DNA of 64,000 nucleotides from Janibacter massiliensis (lineage in GTDB: Bacteria > Actinomycetota > Actinomycetes > Actinomycetales > Dermatophilaceae). Position 1 is the first letter of the stretch; every line of letters starts with the position of its first letter. The position numbers and the translations under genes were made by a program. Below the pieces are notes generated by a model. That model saw only the letters and a program-made list of their open reading frames with translations. It ran no database searches and was not told the DNA's origin. Of this stretch, positions 23,941 to 33,463 are shown one piece after another. The stretch spans positions 62,001-126,000 of the forward strand of contig NZ_LT985196.1 of assembly GCF_900289115.1 (NCBI RefSeq), read 5' to 3'.

Positions 23941-26742
23941 TCAGCGACCGCGGCCCCTGTCGGCCAGTCGCGCCGCATCGTCGATCGCGTCGTCGAGCTG
24001 CCGTCGGGCGCGGGCTGCCTCGCCCGGCGTCCCCGACCGACGCGCACGGCGCTCGGCCGCCGACGCCCGGGTGATCCGATCGAGCGCCGCCCGCAGCTCG
24101 CTCCCGCCTGCCGGCGCCGGGCGCGGCAGCACCGCCCGGACCACGGCAGCCGGATCGCGACCCCACGCCACGGTGTCCCCGCGGGCGGCGACGACCCCGC
24201 GCAGCCGGGAGCCCCCACCGGGCGCCGGCTCGGTCAGACTCCCGAGCGCGACGACCGTCTCGTCCCCCGGCACGAGAGCGACCGGGTGGCGCGTGACGAC
24301 GGCCGTCACCCCGTCCTCGCCGGGCGCGCGCAGGATGGTGTCGAGGGTGGCGCCCGCATCGGCCCCCTGGCCCAGGGCGCTCGAGCGCGCGATCGCGTCC
24401 TCGGACCGACCCGCCGAGGGGACGGACGACTGCTCGTCCCCGAGCTCCCGCAGGACGAGCTCGCCCGGCCGGTCAGACCTCGTGCCGGCGCTGGTCGCCT
24501 CGAGGATCGCGGTCGCGCTCGAGCGTGAGGCGTCGACGAGCTCCCCGGAGCGCACCGTCTCGACCCGGCGCGACCCCGGGACGTCCCGCACCAGGTCCAC
24601 CGGCGCCCGCGCGACATCGGCCTCGGCCGCCGAGCCCGGCACCCGCCAGCCGGAGTCCGGCGACGCGAGCGCCGTCGGGTCGTCGTCGGCGTACCTGGCG
24701 AGCACCCGACGCTGGAGCGCGAACAGCCCGCGCGGGTAGCGCAGCGCAGCGGCGACGGCGTCCGGCATCGTCCGCCGGTCGCGCAGCGTCCCCGGGAACG
24801 CCTCGTCCCACGCCGCGACGAGCGGGTCCGCCTCGTCCGTCCGGTAGAGGGTCGTCGTCCCGTCGTAGGCGTCAACCGTCGCGACGACGCTGCGCCGCGC
24901 GTAGCTCGCCTGCCCGCGCCGGACCGTCCCGGTGGACCTCGAGGCCTCGCTCACCGCGTCCGCCGAGGCCGTCGAGAGGTCCAGCCGCTCGGAGCCGGGG
25001 TACCGGCTGCTCGTCGTGTACCCGTCGACGACCCACAGCACACGCCCGCCGGCGACGACGGGGTACGGGTCGCCGTCGAGCGTGAGCCACGGCGCGACCC
25101 GCGCCACCCGCTCCAGAGGCCGGCGGTGCATGAGCAGCCGCGAGCGCTCCCCGATCCGGTCGTCGAAGGCCAGCCGCCAGTCCCCGAGCGCCAGACCCAG
25201 CACGGCCCGGCGCGTCGCCGACGACAGGACGATGCCGTCCAGGCCGTCGTACCGGGAGCGGTCCTCGAGCGCCGGGCCGTCGTGCTCCTCGACCCCGTCG
25301 ACCCCCGTGACGACCCACGTGCTCGCCGCCTCGCCGACGTACGAGCGCGGCTCGACCCGCCCGAGAACGCCGGAGGCCGAGGTGTCGAGCGACTCGATCG
25401 GGGCGCTCCCCGCCGGGCGGGTCGGCACGGCGACGATCCCCCAGCCGTGGGTGCGCCGCAGGTGCGTCTCGTCCCAGGTCGGCGCGGTGGCGGCCGAGGT
25501 GTCCGCCTCCCGCAGGCCCAGGTACAGCTCCCCCTCACCCGGGACCGCCACCGGGTCGAGCGCGTCGGGCAGGACCATCCCGTCGGCGAGGTCGCGCGCG
25601 GAGGCCGACGAGGCCGCGGTGAGCCGGTCGACCCGCGGGGCCGCGGCGGCGATCCGCGACGCGTCGCCGGACCCGGTGAGCGTCGCCGGCGCGTCGACCC
25701 GCTCGATGCCGTCGAGGCCCCAGGCCGCCCGCGTGGCGACGAGGGACCGTTCGAGCGCCGCCCGGTCCTGCTCCGGGTCCGGCCGCGACCCGAACGCCCG
25801 CGCGGCGGCCGGCACGAGCCCCCCGACGACGACGGACGTGACGACGAGGCAGACCGTTCCGACGAGCGCCGGCCGCAGGGCCCGGCTCCACGCCGCCGAC
25901 AGGAACAGGCCCGCGCAGACGGCGGCGGCGACGCCCAGGATCGCGTGCAGCGCCATGCCGCTGCTCGCGGCCGCCGCGTCCGCCCCGACGTACGGACCGC
26001 GGTCGACGAGCACCGCCTCGTACCGGGACAACCACGCCTGACCGGCACGGACGAGCAGGAGCAGCGCGGCGAGCCCGCCGACGTGCGCGAGGGCGGCCCG
26101 GGTCGGCGGTCGGCGCCCCGGGGCGGTGAGGCCGCCCACTGCGTACTGCGCGGCCGTCGCGACGATCAGCGCAAGGACGAGCACGAGGGTGAGGTACCCG
26201 AGCAGCGCCTGCAGCGCCGGCAGGGTGAAGAGGAAGAAGCCGATGTCGGCCCCCGTCACCGGCTCGGTCACCCCGACCGGACGACGGTGGCGCCACAGCA
26301 GGTACGTCGCCCACTGCCCCGAGGCCCCGTTGCCGCACAGCACCGCCGACCCCAGGACGGCGCCCGCGACGGTCCACCCCCGCGACGGCCGCACGAGGGC
26401 CCGGTACTCGGCGAGCGCCCGCTCGGCAGGGGTCACGGCCGCGAACCGGGGCGCGGTCCGCCGCGCGAGCCACAACGAGCCGCCGACGAGGACCGCGGCC
26501 AGGGCGGCCCCGGCCGTCCCGAGCAGCACCCGCGCACGCAGGACGACCTCCGGGACGCCGCCGTGGCCCACCGACTCGTACCAGTAGGTCTCGGCGCGCA
26601 GCCGGGCCGCGGTGAGGACGAGGAGGACGGCGAGCACCACGAGGGCCCCGGCGAGCACGGGCCGTGCCCAGCGCCGGGCGCCGCGCCCGCGACCCTCGGC
26701 CTCGCTCCCCCACCCGTCCGCCGGGCCCGCCACGTGCGCCAC
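23941..26742 (-). CDS. UPF0182 (COG1615) family membrane protein
   Basis: This 933-residue protein starts at GTG 26742, supported by TACCGT 6 nt upstream. About seven transmembrane segments fill residues ~25-300 (RPVLAGALVVLAVLLVLTA, FFLFTLPALQALLGYLTLVL, LVGTVCLVVTSVVVGGLVP and others). The rest is a large, probably extracellular domain with YVGEAASTWVVTG, VLWVVDGYTTSSRYPGSE and PRGLFALQRRVLARY. The family is universal in actinobacteria and has no known biochemical role; in mycobacteria it lies near the YlbL-like protease gene, as here. A charged Arg/Asp-rich tail ends the protein. Confidence 0.93.
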   Translation of the reverse strand: MAHVAGPADGWGSEAEGRGRGARRWARPVLAGALVVLAVLLVLTAARLRAETYWYESVGHGGVPEVVLRARVLLGTAGAALAAVLVGGSLWLARRTAPRFAAVTPAERALAEYRALVRPSRGWTVAGAVLGSAVLCGNGASGQWATYLLWRHRRPVGVTEPVTGADIGFFLFTLPALQALLGYLTLVLVLALIVATAAQYAVGGLTAPGRRPPTRAALAHVGGLAALLLLVRAGQAWLSRYEAVLVDRGPYVGADAAAASSGMALHAILGVAAAVCAGLFLSAAWSRALRPALVGTVCLVVTSVVVGGLVPAAARAFGSRPDPEQDRAALERSLVATRAAWGLDGIERVDAPATLTGSGDASRIAAAAPRVDRLTAASSASARDLADGMVLPDALDPVAVPGEGELYLGLREADTSAATAPTWDETHLRRTHGWGIVAVPTRPAGSAPIESLDTSASGVLGRVEPRSYVGEAASTWVVTGVDGVEEHDGPALEDRSRYDGLDGIVLSSATRRAVLGLALGDWRLAFDDRIGERSRLLMHRRPLERVARVAPWLTLDGDPYPVVAGGRVLWVVDGYTTSSRYPGSERLDLSTASADAVSEASRSTGTVRRGQASYARRSVVATVDAYDGTTTLYRTDEADPLVAAWDEAFPGTLRDRRTMPDAVAAALRYPRGLFALQRRVLARYADDDPTALASPDSGWRVPGSAAEADVARAPVDLVRDVPGSRRVETVRSGELVDASRSSATAILEATSAGTRSDRPGELVLRELGDEQSSVPSAGRSEDAIARSSALGQGADAGATLDTILRAPGEDGVTAVVTRHPVALVPGDETVVALGSLTEPAPGGGSRLRGVVAARGDTVAWGRDPAAVVRAVLPRPAPAGGSELRAALDRITRASAAERRARRSGTPGEAARARRQLDDAIDDAARLADRGRGR

Positions 26743-26748
26743 GGGAGC

Positions 26749-26769
26749 ACGGTAGCCGCGTGGGACGAT
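26749..26769. promoter_or_regulatory. Overlapping divergent promoters of UPF0182 and PPA1309 genes
   Basis: The minus strand has TACCGT (26749-26754) 6 nt before GTG 26742. The plus strand has GACGAT (26764-26769), a weaker -10, 6 nt before GTG 26776. Only 9 nt separate the two hexamers, so polymerase can occupy one at a time. Confidence 0.55.
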
Positions 26770-26775
26770 GGCGCG

Positions 26776-27306
26776 GTGACCGAGCCGACCCCGACGCCCG
26801 TGACCGACCCCCTGTCGATCGTCGCTCTCGAGACCGAGCGCTACGTCGCCGCCGCCGGGTGGGACCAGGCACCGCGGCTGTTCGCCCTCGTCCCGACCGC
26901 CGACCTCCTGGCCCGCGAGCCGGGTATGGCGACCGGCGCCGAGCCCCGGCCCGGGGACCTCACCGCGATCGAGCAGGACGAGCTGCCCGAGGCGGGCACC
27001 GTCGAGGAGCTCCTCGGCCAGATCGCGTGGCCCCCGGCCGTCGTCGGCGCAGCCATCGCGCTGGAGCGGATCGTCGTGCCGCCGTCGGCCGAGCGCGACC
27101 TGCCGAAGGACCCCGACGAGGCCGCCCGGGTGCTCGCGGCGCACCCCGAGCGCGAGGACGTCCGGCTGCTCGCCGCGTGCCTGCGGGACGGGACCGCGAC
27201 ATGCCTGCTGCGCCAGCGCTCGCACGACCGCGACGACCGGGTCGCGCGCGGGCAGGACATCGCCCCCGGCCTGCTGCACGCCCTCCGCACGACGCTCGAG
27301 GACTGA
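26776..27306 (+). CDS. PPA1309 family protein
   Basis: This 176-residue cytosolic protein contains LSIVALETERYVAAAGWDQAPRLFALV, a central AIEQDELPEAGTVEELLGQIAWPPAVVGAAIALERIVVPP stretch and a C-terminal REDVRLLAACLRDGTATCLLR. These are the conserved features of the actinobacterial PPA1309 family, whose function is unknown. The gene sits, as in many actinobacteria, between UPF0182 and YlbL genes. It converges on ylbL with only 9 nt between stops. Confidence 0.85.
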   Translation: MTEPTPTPVTDPLSIVALETERYVAAAGWDQAPRLFALVPTADLLAREPGMATGAEPRPGDLTAIEQDELPEAGTVEELLGQIAWPPAVVGAAIALERIVVPPSAERDLPKDPDEAARVLAAHPEREDVRLLAACLRDGTATCLLRQRSHDRDDRVARGQDIAPGLLHALRTTLED

Positions 27307-27315
27307 GCGGGCCCG

Positions 27316-28431
27316 TCAGCAGGAGGGCAGCGCGCCCGTCCGGTCCGCGGCGATCGCCTCGACGGCATCGACGGCCTCGCGGTGGGTCGAGACCCGCACC
27401 ACCCGCAGCCCGTCCGGGACGTGCCCGCGGACCTCGGAGCAGTTGTCGGCGGGAGCGAGGAACCACTGCGCCCCCGCCCGCCGGGCCCCGACGAGCTTGT
27501 GCTCGATCCCGCCGATCGGGCCGACGCTGCCTCGCTCGGAGATCGTCCCGGTGCCGGCGATCTGCTTGCCACCGGTCATTGCGCCGGGGGTGAGGACGTC
27601 CCGCACCGCCAGCGACAGCATCATCCCCGCCGACGGCCCGCCGACCTCGCCCGCGTCGATCGTCACGTCGAACGGGAAGGTGAAGCGCGGCGCGAGGATC
27701 ACCCCGATGACGGGCACCTCGCCCCCGCCCGAGACCCGGGCGCCCACCGTCGGCACGCGCACGACCCGGTCCGCGCCGTCGCGCACGACCGACAGCCGCA
27801 CGGTGGCACCGACCCGACGCGCCCGTATGGCCCGGATCGCCTCCACCCGGGTGCGCACGCGACGCCCGTCCACGGCGGTGATCCGGTCGCCCGCCTCGAG
27901 CGCGCCCAGGGCGGGGGCGCCCTTCTCGATCGCGTCGACGACGACGTGCTCGTCGACCGTCCGGCCGAGCCCCCGCAGGGCGACGGCGATCGCCTCCTGC
28001 TGGGAGTTGGCCATCTCCTTCGTGTTGATCTCGGCGATCTCGTCCTGGCTCGCGCCCGGCGGGAAGGCCTCCGCCCGGGGCACGACCTCGGCCGCCGGGT
28101 CCGCCCACGCGCGCAGGACGTCCCACCCGTCGACGGGCGCACCCGGACCTCCCGAGACGTACACGGTCGTGAAGTCGAGCGCTCCGCTCGTCGGGTACGT
28201 CCGCGCGCCTCGGACGGTGACGACGGGGGTGCCGTCCGTCGCCTCCAGGGTGTTCGTCACCGGACCCGGCTCGTAGATCGCGTACGGCGGGTGGATGAAC
28301 GACAGGCCCGCCGCGAGGACGACGACGAGCGCCGACAGGACGAGCATGGCGCTGCCACCGCGCCCGGGGCGGTCGTCGTCCTCGCTGTCCTGGCCGACGA
28401 TCATCCGCCCGGTGCTGCCGTGCCACGTCAC
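27316..28431 (-). CDS. YlbL-type PDZ and Lon-like serine protease
   Basis: This 371-residue membrane protease starts at GTG 28431, supported by TACCCT 6 nt upstream. One transmembrane helix lies at residues ~29-45. The region after it faces outward (PPYAIYEPGPVTNTLE). A PDZ domain covers ~155-225 (GALEAGDRITAVDGRRV). The C-terminal Lon-type domain carries the catalytic Ser267 (GGPSAGM) and Lys312 (GGIEHKLVGA). In Bacillus, YlbL degrades a DNA-damage checkpoint protein; actinobacterial substrates are unknown. It is divergent from the DUF2342 gene, an arrangement kept in mycobacteria. Confidence 0.92.
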   Translation of the reverse strand: MTWHGSTGRMIVGQDSEDDDRPGRGGSAMLVLSALVVVLAAGLSFIHPPYAIYEPGPVTNTLEATDGTPVVTVRGARTYPTSGALDFTTVYVSGGPGAPVDGWDVLRAWADPAAEVVPRAEAFPPGASQDEIAEINTKEMANSQQEAIAVALRGLGRTVDEHVVVDAIEKGAPALGALEAGDRITAVDGRRVRTRVEAIRAIRARRVGATVRLSVVRDGADRVVRVPTVGARVSGGGEVPVIGVILAPRFTFPFDVTIDAGEVGGPSAGMMLSLAVRDVLTPGAMTGGKQIAGTGTISERGSVGPIGGIEHKLVGARRAGAQWFLAPADNCSEVRGHVPDGLRVVRVSTHREAVDAVEAIAADRTGALPSC

Positions 28432-28437
28432 GCAGCG

Positions 28438-28443
28438 AGGGTA
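28438..28443 (-). promoter_or_regulatory. -10 element of leaderless ylbL-like gene
   Basis: TACCCT on the minus strand lies 6 nt before GTG 28431. It fixes this GTG rather than the Met nine codons inside. Confidence 0.6.
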
Positions 28444-28505
28444 GATGACGGGTGGGTCGACGAACGGCGGGAACCACCGGGACGCGTGCGTGGTTGAGTG
28501 ATGAC

Positions 28506-29963
28506 ATGACCGACTCCCCCGTTCCCGACCCCGACGAGCCCGGCGTCCCCGAGGAGATCCTCGAGGTGCTGCGCGAGCTCACCGGCGGCCGTGACATCCC
28601 GCCGGCCATGCTCCAGCAGCTGTCCGCCTTCGGTCTCGCCGACGCCGACCCCGCCCAGCTGCGGATGATGGCCGGGCAGCTGCGCGCGATGTTCGGCGGC
28701 GGCACGCCGGGGATGCCCGTCGGCTTCGCCCCCGGCGGCGACGGGCCGTTCGAGGGCGCCCCCGGGTCCGGGGTCGACGGCCGGGTCGCGGCCGCCGTGG
28801 CCCGCCAGCACATCGACGACGACCGGGAGGTCCACGACCAGGAGGTCGCGCTCGCCGGGCAGGCCGTCCAGGTGGCGACGCTGTGGCTCGACGAGGTGAC
28901 CGACCTCGGCGCCCCGACCGCCCGCGGCGTCGCGTGGTCGCGCGCCGAGTGGGTCGACCGGACGATGCCGGCGTGGGAGCGGCTCGTGGCTCCCGTCGCC
29001 GAAGGCGTCGCCACGGCGATCGGCGACTCCATGCGGGCCCGGCTCGCCGGTGACGAGAGCGGCACGCTGTCGGCCCTCGCCGGCGGTTCGGGGGTCAACC
29101 CCGCCGCCCTGCTCGGCCAGGTGCAGGGTGTCGTCGACCGGATGAGCGGCGCGATCTTCACCACCCAGCTCGGCGAGGCGCTCGGGACGCTCGCGGAGGA
29201 CGTCGTCACCGGCACCGAGGTCTGCCTGCCCCTGGTCCCCGAGGACGAGGTCGCGATCCTCCCCGTCGCCGTCGCGCAGGTGTCCACCGACCTCGAGCTC
29301 GACCTCGACGAGGTGTGGCTCTACCTCGCGGTCCGCGAGACCGCCCGCCACCGCCTCTTCCGGGCCGTGCCGTGGCTCGGCGACGCGCTCGAGCGGGCCG
29401 TCCACGACCACGCCGCGGGGACGAACGTCGACACCGAGTCCGTCGAGGCGGCCCTCTCGTCGGCCGACCCCAGCGATCCCGAGAGCCTCCGGGACGCCCT
29501 CGGCGGCTCGCTCTTCGCTCCCGCCGCGACGCCGGAGCAGGCCGCCGCCCTCGCCCGGCTCGAGACGTGGCTCGCGCTCATCGAGGGCTGGGTGGACGTC
29601 GTCACGAGCCGGGCGACGACCGGTCACCTCCCCCACGCCGCAGCGCTGGGCGAGGCCGTCCGCCGCCGCCGCGCCACCGACGGCCCCGCCCAGAAGGCCT
29701 TCGCGACGCTCGTCGGGCTCGAGCTGCGCCCCCGACGGCTGCGGGACGCGGCGAACCTCTGGGCCGCGCTCGAGGAGCGGCACGGCGCCGAAGGCCGGGA
29801 CCGCGTGTGGTCCCACCCGGACCAGGCCCCCTCCGCGGACGACCTCGACGACGTCCTCGGGTTCGTCGAGCGGGCCGGCGCCAGCGCGACCGACGACGAG
29901 ATCGACGCCTTCCTGCGCGACGCGCTCGGCGAGGACGACGACCCCCGCCCGGACGCCCCCTGA
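28506..29963 (+). CDS. DUF2342 family putative zinc-dependent metalloprotease
   Basis: This 485-residue protein starts at ATG 28506. The family core is FTTQLGEALGTLAEDVVTGTEVCLPL, then VWLYLAVRETARHRLFRAVPWLGDAL (~residues 270-295) and the later LIEGWVDVVT. These match the DUF2342 'zinc-dependent metalloprotease' family. In relatives the motif reads Arg-Glu-x-x-His-His-Arg-Leu-Phe; here Arg281 replaces the first His and only His282 remains. Activity is therefore uncertain. The N-terminus is acidic and Pro/Gly-rich. It is cytosolic, without signal or membrane segments, and conserved next to YlbL-like genes. Confidence 0.85.
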   Translation: MTDSPVPDPDEPGVPEEILEVLRELTGGRDIPPAMLQQLSAFGLADADPAQLRMMAGQLRAMFGGGTPGMPVGFAPGGDGPFEGAPGSGVDGRVAAAVARQHIDDDREVHDQEVALAGQAVQVATLWLDEVTDLGAPTARGVAWSRAEWVDRTMPAWERLVAPVAEGVATAIGDSMRARLAGDESGTLSALAGGSGVNPAALLGQVQGVVDRMSGAIFTTQLGEALGTLAEDVVTGTEVCLPLVPEDEVAILPVAVAQVSTDLELDLDEVWLYLAVRETARHRLFRAVPWLGDALERAVHDHAAGTNVDTESVEAALSSADPSDPESLRDALGGSLFAPAATPEQAAALARLETWLALIEGWVDVVTSRATTGHLPHAAALGEAVRRRRATDGPAQKAFATLVGLELRPRRLRDAANLWAALEERHGAEGRDRVWSHPDQAPSADDLDDVLGFVERAGASATDDEIDAFLRDALGEDDDPRPDAP

Positions 29964-30010
29964 CGCCCTGCCCGAGTCATCGGCGCCGGGTCCTCGACCC
30001 GCCGCCGGGG

Positions 30011-30055
30011 ACGACGGAGGCCGCCGCCCCTCGGGGGGACGGCGGCCTCCGTCGT
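30011..30055. terminator. Bidirectional terminator hairpin
   Basis: A perfect 16-bp stem (ACGACGGAGGCCGCCG and its complement) with a 13-nt loop lies between the convergent DUF2342 and 5'-nucleotidase genes. Confidence 0.85.
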
Positions 30056-30065
30056 GCCGGGAGGG

Positions 30066-32624
30066 TCAGCGCACCGTGACGGTGACCTTCCGCTCCGAGC
30101 GGTGGTGGCGGGCGTCACCGAGGTAGGTGATCGTCAGCGTGTGCGTGCCGCGGCTGAGCTTCGGCAGGTTGAAGCTCCGGCGACCCTCGTACGACGGCCA
30201 CATCGCGACCGTGCGCAGCGTCGTCCAGCCCTTGCGGACCCGGATCGAGCCCTTGAGCGCGCGGTCCTGGCTGCCGATCGTCACGGTCGCCCGCGGCGCC
30301 TTCCCGGCCCGGACGGAGGGGACCGACGCCGACGTCGACGTGCGGTAGCGGACGAAGACCGTCTTGGCCCGGGCGGTCGCGGCGGTGTTGACCGCCCGGT
30401 CGGCCGGGACGAAGCGGGCCGAGTACGTCTGCCGGCCGTACTCGACGTCCTCGAGGGTGAAGACGGCCTTCCCGTCGACGGCCTCGGCCGTGCCCACGAC
30501 CCGCTCGTTCTGGACGAGCTCGATGGTGCCGTTCGGGCGGGTCTCGTCACCGTCGACGACCGAGACGACCGCGCGGACGGTGCGCGGCGCCGGGTTGCCC
30601 AGGCCCAGGTAGGCCTTCGTGTCCTGCGGCGCCGCCGTGATGGCGATCGGGAAGGTGGCCTTCGACCCGCCGGGCGCGGAGGTGAGCGTGATGACCGACT
30701 CGGGGTTGGTCGGCAGGTCCTTCGGCAGCGTCACCGTGACGGTGGCCTCGCCGTTGCGGGTCGGGGCCGGGGTGGCGTAGTAGACGTCCTTGACCGGGAA
30801 GGTGCCCAGGTCCGTGCCGTCGATCGACGCCGTGACCTCCGTGACCTTCGGCGCGTCGACCGAGGAGAGCGACAGGCCCGAGACGATGAACGTCACGTCG
30901 TCACCGGCCGTGGCCTCCGTCGGCTGGCCGACGGTGGCGACGCCGTGCTTGGTGTAGTCGGGGCTCAGCGGGCTGTGCGCCTTGATCCAGTCGACGAAGA
31001 GCGACTGGTCGACCAGACCGCTGTCCTTGAGGTTCGTCCCCTTCGTGAACGCGCTGAAGCCGTCACCGCCGGCGAGGAGGAAGTTGTTCGAGGCCACGGT
31101 GTACGTCTTGCCCATGTCCATCGGCTTCCCGTCGAGCATGATCGACGTGACGTGCGAGCCCTGCGGCGCGTACGGGTCGTAGGTGTACGTGACCCGCTCC
31201 GACAGGCCGAGCGCGAGGAACGGGCGGGAGCTGCCCGGCTGCCACTGCTGCTCAAGGATCTCCTTGAACGTCGCGCCCGTGACGTCGATCGTCTTGACGA
31301 TGTTGTTGAACGGCATGATGTTCGCCGCCTCGCGGAAGGTGATGCCGTCCTCGTCCTGGTAGAGCTCCGCGCGGACGCCGCCGGGGTTCATCACGCCGAT
31401 GTCGGCGTTCGCGACCTTCTTCGCCGCGAGGGAGTCGACGTAGGACTGGGCGATCATGTTGCTCAGCGTCGACTCACGGCCGCGGTCGTCACGCCGCCAC
31501 GTGCCGTCCGCCGACCTCTGGGGGTTCCCCGAGGCGTCGAGCGGGACTGCCGTCGTGATGTCGTCGGTGACGGTGCCGATCTGCTGGGCGCCGAGCTCGC
31601 CCGCCTTGGCGGTCGCGGTGTCGACGATCTGCTTGGCGGCGTCGAACTTCGCGTTGCCGGCGCAGGAGGGGTCGACGGTCGAGGGGGTCGGCAGGACCGC
31701 GCTCGAGTACTGCGTGACCTTCTTCGTCTCCGGGTCGTAGCCGAGCTCGACCGCAGCGAGACGCTCGCCGTACTGCTTGGCCTGGATGACGGGGCGGGTG
31801 CCCGTGCCACCGGGGATCGGGGCGTCGTAGGCGTACTCGGCGTGCTTGTCGCCGTTGAAGATGACGTCGACGTCGGCGCTGGTCTGGTCGACGATCTTCG
31901 TGAAGATCTGCGAGCCGGCCTTCGCGGCCGAGAGCTCGGCCTTGCTGAGCTCCGCACCCTCGTGGTACTCGGCGACGACGATGTCGGCCTCGCCGTTCGT
32001 GGCGTCGCCGTCCTTGAGCTGCTTGGCGACCCGGTTGACCGCCTCGACGGGGTCGCCGAAGTCGATCGTCGTGATGCCGTCCGGGCTGACCTTCGTGCGC
32101 GTCTCCGACGTCACGGCGCCGACGACGCCGACACGGACGCCGTTGACCGTCTTGACGGTGTACTCGGGCAGCGTCGGCTCGGTCGTGCCCTTCTTGTAGA
32201 CGTTCGCGCCGAGGTTGGGGTAGGTCGAGCGCGGGGCGATGCGGCCCGTGAGGTCGGCGAAGCCCTGGTCGAACTCGTGGTTGCCGACCGCCGAGGCGTC
32301 GAGGCCCAGCGCGTTGAGGAAGTCGATCGTCGGCTCGTCGTTCTGGATGGCCGACTCGAACTTCGAGCCCCCGACGTTGTCACCGGCCGAGAGGAAGAGG
32401 GTGCTGTCGGCACCGAGCCGGTTCTCCTGGGTCACGAGGTGGCACGCGAACGCGGTGCTGAAGTACCCGTGGAAGTCGTTGATGTTGAGGAGGTTGACCT
32501 CGGTCAGGGACGCGGAGACCTGGCCGGGCTGGACGGCGTCGGCGGAGAACGCCGGCGCGGCGCCCAGGCCGAACGTCGCGACGGCGGCGACGCCGGCCGC
32601 GAGATACCTGCGGGGAGACGGCAT
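30066..32624 (-). CDS. Secreted 5'-nucleotidase/UDP-sugar hydrolase family protein
   Basis: This 852-residue precursor starts at ATG 32624 with a Sec signal peptide (PSPRRYLAAGVAAVATFGLG then AAPAFSADA). The calcineurin-like domain has LLNINDFHGYF, LFLSAGDNVGG, AVGNHEFDQG and AEYHEGAE. The last metal motif, usually GHxH, reads NGDKHAEY. The 5'-nucleotidase C-terminal domain has MNPGGVRAEL and SNNFLLAGGDGFSAF. Residues ~590-852 form two or three Ig-like repeats. No LPXTG or membrane anchor is visible, so it is released or held through the repeats. It likely scavenges extracellular nucleotides. Confidence 0.92.
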   Translation of the reverse strand: MPSPRRYLAAGVAAVATFGLGAAPAFSADAVQPGQVSASLTEVNLLNINDFHGYFSTAFACHLVTQENRLGADSTLFLSAGDNVGGSKFESAIQNDEPTIDFLNALGLDASAVGNHEFDQGFADLTGRIAPRSTYPNLGANVYKKGTTEPTLPEYTVKTVNGVRVGVVGAVTSETRTKVSPDGITTIDFGDPVEAVNRVAKQLKDGDATNGEADIVVAEYHEGAELSKAELSAAKAGSQIFTKIVDQTSADVDVIFNGDKHAEYAYDAPIPGGTGTRPVIQAKQYGERLAAVELGYDPETKKVTQYSSAVLPTPSTVDPSCAGNAKFDAAKQIVDTATAKAGELGAQQIGTVTDDITTAVPLDASGNPQRSADGTWRRDDRGRESTLSNMIAQSYVDSLAAKKVANADIGVMNPGGVRAELYQDEDGITFREAANIMPFNNIVKTIDVTGATFKEILEQQWQPGSSRPFLALGLSERVTYTYDPYAPQGSHVTSIMLDGKPMDMGKTYTVASNNFLLAGGDGFSAFTKGTNLKDSGLVDQSLFVDWIKAHSPLSPDYTKHGVATVGQPTEATAGDDVTFIVSGLSLSSVDAPKVTEVTASIDGTDLGTFPVKDVYYATPAPTRNGEATVTVTLPKDLPTNPESVITLTSAPGGSKATFPIAITAAPQDTKAYLGLGNPAPRTVRAVVSVVDGDETRPNGTIELVQNERVVGTAEAVDGKAVFTLEDVEYGRQTYSARFVPADRAVNTAATARAKTVFVRYRTSTSASVPSVRAGKAPRATVTIGSQDRALKGSIRVRKGWTTLRTVAMWPSYEGRRSFNLPKLSRGTHTLTITYLGDARHHRSERKVTVTVR

Positions 32625-32744
32625 GAGTGTTCCTTCGGACGGTGACGATGTGCGGATCGGCCGGGGGCCCCGGCACGCGCGCACCTGAGTCTCACCCCGG
32701 TCAGGCGGCGGAGAGCCCCCCACGGCCGAGGGTTCGTCAGGTCT

Positions 32745-33362
32745 TCACCTGACGCTCACCTGCGCGTCGTCGACACCGTCGGACGGGTCGCGGTCGTCCT
32801 CCTCGGGATGGTCCGGCGGCGGTTCGCCAGCCCGCCAGGAGACCCCCTCGAGGAAGCCGCGGGCCCGCTCGAGCTCGCCGTACCCCGACAGCAGGGCCCA
32901 GAACCGGTGGCCGTGGCCGGGGACGACCAGGTGGGCGAGCTCGTGGAGCAGGACGTAGTCGACGACGTGCTCGGGCATCCCTTGGAGGCGGTCGGAGAGC
33001 CGGATGGTGCCTTCGCTCGGCGTGCAGGAGCCCCAGCGCCGGCGCTGGTTGGTCACCCACCGGACGGAGGTCGGGCGGGCCCGGCCGCCGAGGTACCGCT
33101 CGCTCAGCTCGGCCGCGCGCCGCAGGAGCGCCTCGTCGCTCGGCCGACGCCGGATCTCCCGGGTGGCGATCCGTCCGAGCATCTGGGTGACCCACCGGTC
33201 CTCGTCCGCCGCCGACGCCCCGGCGGGCACGAGGACGACGGTCCGCCCGTCCTCACGGCGGGCGCTGATCGTCCGGCGACGCCGGGCGCTGCGGCGCACC
33301 TCGACCTGCCCGTGGACCGGGTCGTGACGGACCGTGCTCGACGGTCGGCGGCTGGAGGGCAT
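32745..33362 (-). CDS. YgjP-type (DUF45) metallopeptidase
   Basis: This 205-residue protein starts at ATG 33362, with TATGCT 6 nt upstream. It has the DUF45/YgjP core: [23 protein letters not shown], then [23 protein letters not shown], a HExxH zinc site with a third His in the GHGHRFW stretch. A basic N-terminus and an acidic C-terminal tail flank it. The family resembles SprT/WLM peptidases. In some bacteria it accompanies restriction genes, but none is nearby here; substrate unknown. Confidence 0.88.
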   Translation of the reverse strand: MPSSRRPSSTVRHDPVHGQVEVRRSARRRRTISARREDGRTVVLVPAGASAADEDRWVTQMLGRIATREIRRRPSDEALLRRAAELSERYLGGRARPTSVRWVTNQRRRWGSCTPSEGTIRLSDRLQGMPEHVVDYVLLHELAHLVVPGHGHRFWALLSGYGELERARGFLEGVSWRAGEPPPDHPEEDDRDPSDGVDDAQVSVR

Positions 33363-33368
33363 GCGGCG

Positions 33369-33374
33369 AGCATA
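33369..33374 (-). promoter_or_regulatory. -10 element of leaderless YgjP-like gene
   Basis: TATGCT on the minus strand is followed by 6 nt and ATG 33362. Confidence 0.6.
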
Positions 33375-33463
33375 GGAACGCCCACCGACAGCGGCCGGCG
33401 GTTCCCGGGGACCTGTGGACAACGTCGGCGGGGGCCGCGCCGCGCCTGCCAGAGTCGATCGTC

